From Uranotaenia lowii (taxonomy: Eukaryota > Arthropoda > Insecta > Diptera > Culicidae), in NCBI RefSeq assembly GCF_029784155.1, contig NC_073691.1, positions 88,357,361 to 88,421,360 of the forward strand: a stretch of 64,000 nt of DNA. Direction: 5' to 3'. This document shows positions 54,780-64,000 of this stretch, piece by piece. Under the pieces are notes generated by a model. The model was not told the DNA's origin, made no database searches, and worked only from the letters and a program-made list of their open reading frames with translations. A program made the position numbers and the translations under genes. Every line of letters begins with the position of its first letter. Positions within the stretch are counted from its first letter, which is position 1.

Positions 54780-55000
54780 CCGTTATTTTTACAAAAAAAA
54801 CCCACGGAAAATAAATATAAAGTAAAATTCACCTTTTTGCGAGGTGATTTTTCCCACCCCTCTTTCGAGGTAAATTTTACCTTTTATCAATTCACCTAGC
54901 AAAAAGGTAAATTTTACTGTTTTCGCCTAGCAAAATAGTAAATATTACCGTTTTCCCATTCACTGATTTAAAAGGTAAATGCTAGTTGGTTTGGTTGATT
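54780..55000. repeat. GGTAAATTTTAC foldback-rich MITE-like DNA
   Basis: Several direct and inverted copies of AAAGGTAAATTTTACC-type words, with CACCTTTTTGC/GCAAAAAGGT pairs, allow extensive folding. It resembles the MITE at 17474 in style. Borders undefined. Confidence 0.5.
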
Positions 55001-56134
55001 TCTTCAATAAAAATGAAAACAAAATTCATTCCAAAATTAACATTTATTTGAAATAAATAGGGACTGCTCATTATGTATACATATTTTTGAAATGTATCGC
55101 CGTGTTTAAAAAAATTATTGAGGTAAGTCCTTTTTTCGCCAGGCTCGTGTCAATTCGGCTTCGCGTTCTTCCTAGACGTAAATACACTATTGACTGCGGT
55201 GGCTTCAGCCTAGCTTTAAAATGCTTAAAATAATCGCATAAAACGCAAGAGAAAGGACTCAATTATTTAAAGTCAATTTTCGCTGTCTAACGCTACACAG
55301 TAAACGAAAATTTTTTACCGAAATCCTAACATGTGTAAATCGTTAAACTGTTCGGTAATTTTTTCGGCAAAAAATAAACAAACATCGGTAAATCGATTCT
55401 TCATTTACCGATGTTCGTTTTTTTTAGATTTTGAACATTTTGTGTTTAATTTTTGTCACTCTTCATAAGCTTTTTGAGCCCTCCCACCTAATATCCATAT
55501 TGTAGTGGTTTCATGTGCTTTTTAGTCACTCACAGCATTTCAAAGTTGAAGGAAAGCCGTCATATTGGATTTCAGGAAGGCGTTGGACACAAAATTTCAA
55601 CTTCATTCTGTTCAGCCCAGGAGACTGAGATAAAAGGAGAATCGTCGGCAATGATCAGACAAATTGTTCAGCCAATGATTGAATTTGTGGTAATTTGTTA
55701 GAGGTAATGAGAAGGTTTGAGTTCAAATGAGAGAAACCAGTGCTCAGAGAGAGGGAAAATGTGCTAATTGTTCTCATCCCGGCAATGTTATTCAAACCGT
55801 GTGGAACACCTCTCAGATTTCCTTTTTTTTTGACAGATTTAAGCTTTTTTCCTCAGATTTAAGCTTTCATCTCCTATGCTCTCCAGGCAAAAAAAAGCTT
55901 AAATCTGAAGAAAAAAAGCATAAAAATAAGATTCACGAGCACTTGTTTAAAAGATGTTGGTCACACGATACATAGACAAATCGTGTAACGTTGCCGGGAT
56001 CTGTAATTGTTGCAATTTGTGAAGCAGTTATGAAATTTTGATCATTACTTCTCTGTGATTACCATTCCAAATGCAAAAAATTCTCTCTCTACTGCAATCC
56101 CTCGGTTCAGCTCCTTCACCCTATAGACATATTG
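55001..56134. other. AT-rich DNA with two small foldbacks
   Basis: An inverted pair AACATCGGTAAAT/ATTTACCGATGTT lies at about 55382-55416. A second pair (GCTTTTTTCCTCAGATTTAAG with CTTAAATCTGAAGAAAAAAAGC) lies at about 55848-55920. No gene is evident. The plus-strand frames at 55513 and 55727 lack motifs. Confidence 0.4.
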
Positions 56135-56142
56135 TTGGAGTT

Positions 56143-56565
56143 CAGGGGTGTCAGGTGTCCTGATTTTTCAAAAATTGTCCTGGTTTTCGAGAGGCCGTCC
56201 TGATTTTTCAAAACCGTTTGAATTGTCCTAATTTTTGAAAAAAATGGTCCTTAAAATGTTCTGATTTGTCCTGATTTTTTTTTAAAATATCTATATTATT
56301 ACTAAATTTATTGTTAAATGAGAACATCAAAAAGATCTTCAATAAAATAGTTTAACCGATGATGATCTCTGGTTCAAATGATGTTTTTCGATATTAACTG
56401 CAGGCCAGCCTAGATTCATCTCGCTTCAGCACATGTATTCCGCCTTTAGCTATGCAATTCACGCAGAGCTGCATGTTATTTTCATCAACTTAGGGGTGAC
56501 CTAAAAAATCCTGATTTTTTTCATCGCGCTGTTCTGATTTTTGACAAAACCACCTGACACCTCTG
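56143..56565. mobile_element. hAT MITE family M, copy 3, intact duplication
   Basis: TTGGAGTT at 56135-56142 and 56566-56573 is a perfect 8-bp duplication. The termini are CAGGGGTGTCAGGTG and CAGAGGTGTCAGGTG (inward). 423 bp, noncoding, with repeated GTCCTGATTTTTC phrases near both ends. It defines the borders of the family that copies 1 and 2 follow. Confidence 0.93.
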
Positions 56566-56573
56566 TTGGAGTT

Positions 56574-59500
56574 TCATGCCACCGGTTTTTCATTGTCTGT
56601 TCCAATTTCCTATTAAAAAAGACTGACACCGCGTTTTTTGCGAAAATCCACGCTAGAAAAACCGCGCATTTTTTCATAACCTCTCGAAAAAAAGGCGATG
56701 ATAATTGAATAAACAAACTTTTGAAAAGATTTTTTTTTAAATTATCATTTGCGATGAAAAATACCCGAAAGATTATTGTCAGTGTATGTACGGATGAACT
56801 CTTGATGAATTTGCACGATCGAGCCGGTTCTTCGCGCGAAAAATCGCACGCACTGAGGCCGGTAGATGATATTTCAACGTGTTTCAATGAGAAGGGGATT
56901 TTCGTACGAATTGGGAATCGCAGTTCGCTTTGCAAAAGCGTTGAAATCGTAGAAAAAAAGAATAAAAAAAAACTCACTGTGTACTTGACTTGAGCAACCA
57001 TTTGTTCTCCTCAAACGAAGAATTTTTCCTGCCTACCCAAAGGCGTTTAAAATAGTCGAAAAATGTCAATCCTTTTCAAATTGAACTGAAATCGTTCGAG
57101 AAAGCGAAATATATCCGTACATCAGATTATTATTAAACTTTTGTAAGAGAATATCAATCATAAGATGAAGTAGGTAGCACATTTCAAACAATTTTCACAC
57201 CCATAATTTAATGTTCGGAATCCTTTCCTGTCCCGATATGGAGCACGTTTCAAGGTGTCAAACGGAATGCTCGTAGCTGTGACCTGATATCACCAAGTCA
57301 ACGTCGCCGTCCTCCATCTTTGATGAATTTGCATATGATGAGTAATTTCCAGAGCAAAGGGCGCCTAACTATAACACAGTTATTGAACTTCACCTTTGCA
57401 TCGGCACCGTCGTAGTTCAACGTTTGTTCTAGCAAGCCTTTCTATGAGTGGTTGTAAACCTTAGCTAATACCAACTTGTTGTTGCTGGCTGCCATTTACC
57501 CGTTTGGAATCTTGGAGCATCGTCGAGTGGCTTGTGGCATGTGGCGCATTAGTCCCAGGAGCAGTTTGGCCCCGGCGATGACGACGTCGATAGCAAATCA
57601 CCCTGAAACACCCCCAATTTCCATAAAATTCACCATATGTGCTGGTTGCCCGACGACGACGACGACGCCAGAGTGCCGCTCCATCATACATATAGTGGCC
57701 TTACCTTCTTCCAAACCATCCATCGGTATCGACTTTCAGCGCATAGAGGACAAGTTGTTCTTTCCCATTTCACAGACTATCATCATTGGGGCACAGTCTG
57801 GCGACACAATCAGCTGCTCGTTCATGTGCAGGTCCTGAATAGTGCCGATGTTGGCGATGATGATGATGATGATGATGATGGGGCAAAAGAATACACTTTC
57901 GCTTTTTACTCGCTAGTGCGAGACTCTAGCCCATTTTCCCCCACAATTCTCACCACCAGGTGGCACCGATATAGAAGTGACACTTTGGTGCCCAGCGATC
58001 GGAAACCACCGATATGCCAACGACACCCTTTTCTTTCGATACTCACTCTCAGCTGGGTCCCAGAAAAATCAACCACCGAGGCCGGGGACCAATCGGACCA
58101 ACCGACACCGCCCCACTTAGGGGGGGATCAATTCCCATGCAATAAAGTGCTGATATGATGCAGCCTGATAGGGGCTTCCGGTGAATATGTTTCGTGAGCC
58201 GTTTTTTCTGCTCGTTGCTACATTTTGTTTGCTCATTGCTGCCAACGTGGCAGCGTACTTTCCGCTGCCGACTCATTGTCCGTGAATGGCTTTTCATTCA
58301 GTGTGTAAAAAGGCGGGAATCGATATTTTTTTTACGTTCCTCCATTGAACGGTGTTGAAAGAGCCACCAATCAGTAAAAAAAGTCTGGTACAATCCCATG
58401 ATACATGGATGGTATACATTTAGGCGCCTTTTTTTAGTGTTTGTTTAGTCATTTTTGTAAGATTGTTGAAAATTTAAGCTACAAAGCTAATGAACAATAT
58501 TTTTACTGAATGACAAAATTGTGGGTAATAAATAAACCAGACTTCCGCGTAATTGTTGATTATTAACAGACGAAAAAAACATCACAAATCACATGTTAAA
58601 GATGAGAAAAATCCCACAAAATGAACCATATAATTATCAGGTGTTCCACCGGAGAGAATTCCGTAGTTGCCTGCCGGACGGACGGTGCAGATTATCCCTG
58701 ACAACGCCTCGGCGATAATAATCCGAGTATCGGATCGGAGAGACCCGGCTCAGTGAAAACAAATCCGGGTTCTGGGTATGCGTTCGTTTTTTTTCCTGCG
58801 TTGCTATCCTATCCTGTTTTTTAGTTACGCTCAGGCTCTGAGTTCGGGTTGTCTCGGTGCGGATGGCTTGCTGTTGTTATCCTTGGGGCGAAAATTAGGG
58901 TACAATTTGAAACGGTTCAACAAACCGATGAGCGGCAGCAGACAAAAAAAATGGTCAAACGATGAGGCCGGAAAAATTGCCCCGAAATTGGCACTCATTA
59001 ATAAGTACAAAAACAAATAACACCAAATCAGAGAGGGGTTTTCTTCTCCTTTTTTATTCTCGGAAAATGGCAAAAAACGACACACAAGCCCGCACCCAAA
59101 ACGAAAGGGATCCATCCGGCGACTTTGACTTAGCAACAACCTTCGAATGTTATGTATCTTCTTACGGAAAATTTCGACGGACACGCGTATACGCCTCACA
59201 GGGATCAATAAAAGAACAATTCTTGTTAAGAAAAGGGATGAGCTACTATTTTTTTTTCGCCCATCACGTAAGCCCTTGTTGTTTGGGCCGTGATTGGAAT
59301 TTTTCCGGACCTTTCCCCTCGGTGCAGCTGAAGCTTCCCGGAACTCCTTAAAGAGAAACAGCAGCGGAAGGAACCACCAAGAAACCTGTTGAAGACCTGC
59401 CCTTCGACTGACCGAGAGGAGAGGGTCAAAAGTAAGGGCAACACATTCCCATTGAATTGGCGTAACAAACTTATTTAGGTCTCACTTTTCCTTCTTCTGC

Positions 59501-59799
59501 AAGTTGCTGCTTTTACTCCTGTTGAAGGTGGCAAATGAAACTTTTGAGCCCCAATTTTTAATTCTTTCAGAATTATTAAAGAACACTTGTGCTTCTTTTA
59601 GTGTTGCAAGATTGTTCATATCCTAAGGCAAAACTCTAATTTTTGCAGATATTTTTTTATGTTTTATTTCCACATTTTGCTGCACAAAATCACTTTTACA
59701 TGTTTCTGCAATATATTAATTCTTCAGAGACGTTTCATGAAGATTTGTCTACTCTTTCCAGCAGATGAATAAATTTTCAAGCGCTGACGAACTGTATAA
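56574..59799. other. Low-copy DNA, no gene recognised
   Basis: Mostly complex. Contains (GAC)n at about 57650 and (GAT)n at about 57857. The longest plus-strand frame (57637-58158, 173 codons) runs through both microsatellites and has no domain. Probably host intron or intergenic DNA. Confidence 0.35.
57648..57885. repeat. (GAC)n and (GAT)n microsatellites
   Basis: CGACGACGACGACGACG near 57650 and GATGATGATGATGATGATG near 57858. They lengthen open frames artificially. Confidence 0.9.
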
Positions 59800-59990
59800 A
59801 AAAGACCTTCTCAAGACTACTTTCAGGGGTTTTACTATAGATTTAAAATTGATCTTGACCATGTACAGAAATAGAAGAATATTGCCAACTATCTAAAATC
59901 GTTGTCAAAAATTTGAAGTGGTTTTTGAACTGGATGATTCGGAAGAGTTAATTTTTAAGGATCTTTTTAGGATAAATTGGAATAAATTCC
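59800..59990. repeat. Repeat family D, copy 1
   Basis: AAATTTGAAGTGGTTTTTGA and CTGGATGATTCGGAAGAG match AAATTTGACGTGGTTTTTGG and CTGGATGAACCGAAAGAG at 62715-62760. Flanking bases are also similar. Confidence 0.65.
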
Positions 59991-60112
59991 AATAATAAAT
60001 AAGAATAATTTGTTTGGATATCTCATTAGGTCATTCTACCATCACATTTAGACTCTTATAAAGCCGTCGAGGCGATACTGGACGATTTATGATAGCACAA
60101 TAAGAAGAAATT

Positions 60113-60305
60113 GGGCTTGAGATATAGCTCAGTTGGAAAGTCTGTTGCTTCCTGAGCCGATGTCCGCGAGTTCGAGCCCAAGAGTAAATATCGAACACAG
60201 TTGTACCGGATAAGTTTTTCAATATTTGTCCGCCAACTGGAACGTTGATAAAGTCGCGAATGCCATAAAGATGGTAAAACGACTATAATCGAAACAAAAA
60301 AAAAT
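60113..60305 (+). repeat. tRNA-derived SINE, family A, best copy
   Basis: The tRNA-like head has A-box TATAGCTCAGTTGG (about 60124) and B-box GCGAGTTCGAGCCCA (about 60168), followed by a body of about 110 bp and an A-run at 60295-60304. It is a Pol III-type SINE on the plus strand. Other copies are at 18896, 47274 and 61190. Mosquito genomes carry related tRNA-derived SINEs, but I do not assign a name. Confidence 0.9.
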
Positions 60306-61189
60306 AATAAGAAGAAAACTGAATGTTTTTAGCAATATCTTTGTTGCCATGCACTATATTTGACTGGGCAATTTGTTCTAAACGTAGGAGACTACTTTTA
60401 GGCGCTTTACGAGCGGCACATTGAAATTTTTCAATAAAATCATAAAAAACAGGAAAATTGTTCTGTTATTAATCGGATAGGTTAGTTTATGATGTTTTGC
60501 ATCCGCTACAAATCTGTGCAAATTTTCGACACAAACATATTTTAACACAATTAAATGATTCATTTTGTTGGTTGACAGGTTTTGTTAAGTATGGATGAGT
60601 AAATGTATTGAAATAATCCCTTTGTTGGAAAAAGGACGGGAGGTAAAATGTAACATAACTCGAACGATTTTCAAACCTTTATGATCAAATTGGCGATAAA
60701 TGAAGTTTTCGATGTCATGAAATTATATAAAGTATTATCTTATCGTTTATGTGAAGGGAAGCTCCTGTACAAAATAAATAGATAGGTATATGATTTATTC
60801 GAAAGACTTTCGGAGCATCTCTAAAAAAACATCTTTGTGAAATGTAATTTGTTATACTCGCCGAAAAAGCTCGATATAACTCAACAATAATATATGCAAA
60901 AAAGGACACAATTGAAATAATAAACATAACACAATTGGAACATGACGATTTAATGTTTTGACATAAATGACTTTTTTCTGAATCAATACGAGAAGATCGC
61001 ATACAAACAAACTCAATGTAATAAAGCTATTTATTTAAAGGAAATATGGAGGTCCGCTCTAATTAAAAAGCTATTTTTATCACATTTGGAAAACAAACAA
61101 GTTTCAATAACTTTTTTGAAGATTTTTCCATTATTAATAACACTGAAAGACTGATTTTCTTTTTAAAAAGAAGGGAAAATGAGTTCTAT
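60306..61189. other. Unassigned AT-rich DNA
   Basis: No element ends or coding frame recognised. Confidence 0.25.
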
Positions 61190-61235
61190 TTTTGTTTCGC
61201 TTATAGTCGTTTACCATCTTTATGGCGTTCGAGTG
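61190..61235 (-). repeat. SINE family A, 3' fragment
   Basis: The minus strand reads GAACGCCATAAAGATGGTAA then ACGACTATAAGCGAAACAAA, the last 45 bases of the SINE at 60113. Confidence 0.85.
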
Positions 61236-62079
61236 CTTCTTTTTCATAAGCAGAATTGTAAATGACACGACTAACCCAAATTATATAAAAAAAAACGACA
61301 AAACAAGAAAAAAACTAGAGTAATTTTCAGAAAATTTGGCATAAAAAGATTATTAATTAAATTGAAAAACTTCTAGCGGCTTTTAATGAAGTTGTATGAG
61401 TAAAAATTGATATAAAACACTACACATGGCAGAGAATTTTCAAGGGATTATAAATAGGAAATTTAAAAAACGAACTTTTCAAGCTTTTAAAAGGAGGAAC
61501 TAACATACAAAACATATTTGGAACAGCTCGAACGTTTTTGAAGTATTTTTATTCAAATTTGTAATGCTTACAAGAACGACTAAGATCAATTGTTTAAAAG
61601 TAAGTTTTGGCATTTACTGTGTCAAAAACCTCCTCCCTTTTACTTAACTGGATGTCAAAAAATTACCATAACAAGATTATGTTATTTCATAAATCAATTA
61701 AATTTATGATAGTACGAAGTCTACCGGATCCTCTAGTGTATTATAAAATAGCTGACCCACTGTGCTTTACTACAGTTTGTAGAATTGAAGAAATTTGTGG
61801 TGAAAATAATATGAGTTTTTGTTTATTTTTATATCGTTTTCAATTGGAATTTCAACATCAAGAAAAACCTCTATAAATGAAAGCTGCTTCTTAAGATTCG
61901 AATAGTAATGTCAATGAAGATTGATTCTAGTTCTGAAATTATGACTTCATCTTTATTGGCTTCATAAATGTTCTCGAATTATGCCAAAAAAATCTATGAA
62001 AGTCTTCCTCCTCCTTCCCGTCTTCCCTCTGAAAGAAAGAATCAAAAAACGTTTCCTGTACCCCGAAAAATAAAATTTT
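61236..62079. other. Unassigned AT-rich DNA
   Basis: An 89-codon plus-strand frame at 61607-61876 lacks a motif. No element ends seen. Confidence 0.25.
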
Positions 62080-62215
62080 TTTTGTGCCTGGATTGGTGTT
62101 ACACCAATTACAGTAATTTTTTATTCTATTCGAACATAATTTTACATCTTGTCTGTCTGTCCCTAAAGCTGATGCAATAAGGAAAATACAAAGGTGCTGC
62201 ATACATTCAGGGGTA
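62080..62215 (-). repeat. Repeat family C, reverse copy
   Basis: The minus strand reads CCCCTGAATGTATGCAGCAC, then ACAAGATGTAAAATTATG and AAAAATTACTGTAATTGGTG, the order found at 47565-47705. Confidence 0.7.
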
Positions 62216-62669
62216 AAAACTGCGAGCGAGACATACGGCATAAAGCAGCGCATCTTGCGGTAGATTTTGGAAGCTCCACTGAAGATAAAAGACAGTTCCA
62301 ACAAGAACATATTTTAATTTAAAAAACTAAGTGATTTATTGATATTTTGATGGAAAACTAATGTTAAAACCCGAATAATGGTTTTTTATGAGTTTTTCTA
62401 CCATTTGAGTCATTAAAAATCTGTTCATAACGGTCAAGCTTCAAATACATTGCATAAATTGACGTTAAAAGTCAGAATAGAGTGGTGAAAATTGCAGCAG
62501 AAAAGACATATGTTTTTCAACGTACCAAAAATATTATTTAATTTCATAAATTTTAGAAAAAAAAAGACAAAGTTTGTATGAAAAAATTTTGAAAAAGTGG
62601 TTTTTTTCAAAATTTCGACAAGATTCATAGATAATAATTGCCTAGATTTTTTGGCTAGTTCCGCTAAAG
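62216..62669. other. Unassigned AT-rich DNA
   Basis: No motif seen. Confidence 0.25.
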
Positions 62670-62815
62670 ATCATTAACCCTAGGAGAATATTTCTCACTA
62701 TCCTAAATCAAGTCGTCAGAAATTTGACGTGGTTTTTGGACTGGATGAACCGAAAGAGGTTATTTTTAAAGGTTTTAAAGATGAACTTGGAATAAATAGA
62801 AAAAACAAACAAGGA
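62670..62815. repeat. Repeat family D, copy 2
   Basis: About 75% similar by eye to 59870-59990 in the same orientation. Confidence 0.65.
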
Positions 62816-63101
62816 TAATTTTCTCCAGATAACTGTTTGTTCAAGAGTCTGTTTCGTATAATCTGCTTCAATCTGGATGAAATTTTCACCACTAAGTTAA
62901 CAAACCATCCGGACCAAAACACTCAATAGATGTGACAACTAGGGGCGCTGCAGTAAATGAAAAGATGCGACCAGATTCTATGTGAAACAGACTTTAAGCA
63001 TGCTTTTTGATTGTTGATACCTAAAAATCGATGAAAATTAAAAAGGTATCTCATTTATTAAAATTGAGTTATCATTATTATCATGAACCCCGCATTATAT
63101 A
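62816..63101. other. Unassigned AT-rich DNA
   Basis: No motif seen. Confidence 0.25.
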
Positions 63102-64000
63102 TAGGGGAGAATGAGGATACTTGATCCCTGGGGATACTTGATTCCTTAGCTATATCTGGAAACTGGAATGTCTTACAAAGATCAAATGTTCTAGAAAAAT
63201 GTGCCAAAATGAGCAAAATAACAATGCTTGTAGTTTAAAAAAAATTAACAAATTATTGTTTGAGTAATTGAACATTGTTTGAAAATTTTTACAAAATGTA
63301 ACATGAAGATCTTTTTTCATCACTTTAAAATGATCCTTACATGGGAAAATTATAAAAAAAAATATTTGTTCCAATGTATCAATCGTTCGAGCGTAAAATG
63401 AACTTCATAATGCCATATTTTCAAAGCAATGGAAAACTCTCAACTTTTTTCAGAAAAAGTTTTTTAAAATGTTGATTTTGGGTTCAATTGATCCCCTAGA
63501 GTTGGGTACAATTGATCCCCCCTCCAAACGGCATATTCTTCTTCTGAATTGAACGTTATGATTGCTGATTACGAAATTACTTATATTTATCTAAAAACTA
63601 ATATTTATCAATCAATTGTCTGAAGAAAAGAGCAAACATAATTAATATTCTCTCAATTATAAAAAATAGCGCCTTTAAGTATGGAATATTTTTAGCGTTG
63701 AGACAAAGTTATAGAATTTTCTTTTTATGTCTGCTATAAATTGTGAAATGAGAACAAACATGACCAAAATAGTCAATTAACATTCTATCTTGGGGTTTTG
63801 TTTGATTTTTATACAAGGATTAGGGCTTCCTGAATAAAAGATCAAGTCTCTTTCAATAGGGGATCAAGTCTCCCCTAACTTCAGAAAATCGCAATTTTTT
63901 TACTCCCACGAAAATGCTTCTAGTTCATCAACGGGTTCAAGTATCATTCTAATTTTTGGAGCATAGAAACTTGAAGTTACAAGCTGTCAGAAAATGTCAA
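63102..64000 (-). mobile_element. GGGGAGA-family element, reverse, runs off the window
   Basis: Starts TAGGGGAGAATGAGGATACT and carries, in reverse, the sequence of 25840-25972 plus 26969-27719 without the hAT insert (CTCCCACGAAAATGCTTCTAG, AGTTACAAGCTGTCAG). It therefore serves as an empty-site reference for the insert at 25973. The far end lies outside the window. Confidence 0.8.

Noticed and set aside
57637..58158. 173-codon plus-strand frame
   Set aside because: It runs through GAC and GAT microsatellites, which remove stops by composition, and has no domain or splice context.

Overview
The window is eukaryotic, AT-rich, repeat-dense DNA with no long host coding exon. The transposon set suggests a dipteran and most likely a culicine mosquito: two DD37E Tc1/mariner relatives of the mosquito ITmD37E type, an R1-like LINE, an RTE LINE, CR1/Jockey-type LINEs, tRNA-derived SINEs and several hAT elements with 8-bp target duplications. 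The genus cannot be told. Family names come from motif recognition, not from a search.

Layout. 1-667 is unique-looking DNA. 668-1410 holds a broken DD37E transposase (minus strand) and 1570-2860 an R1-like reverse transcriptase relic. 2961-5229 is bounded by two 303-bp direct repeats (TG...CA) and contains a degenerate hairpin minisatellite. 6178-9120 is a second DD37E relic split by about 2 kb of inserted DNA. 10195-10306 is a perfect 52-bp-arm palindrome. 11240-18050 is one RTE LINE relic cut by at least four insertions: a DD37D mariner that itself contains a CR1-like LINE, a 972-bp element with a 15-bp target duplication, a 543-bp SINE-containing insert with a 9-bp duplication, and a MITE. 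18055-18666 is a short Tc1 element with strong terminal repeats. 20000-21676 is a hAT element inside otherwise unique DNA.

From about 21677 to 25837 the DNA is mostly unique. It includes a purine-rich block ending at a good splice donor near 23474, my best candidate for a host 5' UTR exon on the plus strand. Further right are a 988-bp hAT element nested in a larger repeat (25838-27719), an 851-codon LINE ORF with intact RT motifs (minus strand, 30521-33076), two more long palindromes (33942-34075 and 42387-42674), a family of short hAT MITEs (38894, 39570, 56143) and a hAT element with a TTF zinc-finger-like exon (44815-46341). The rest is low-copy DNA (36.9-38.8, 39.9-41.9, 42.9-44.8, 46.4-47.2, 49.4-53.4 and 56.6-59.8 kb) with scattered SINEs, MITEs and microsatellites.

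No gene network can be read here. What the window records well is insertion history, because several interrupted reading frames rejoin in frame across target-site duplications. The low-copy blocks look like intron or regulatory DNA of a large gene whose coding exons lie outside the window.
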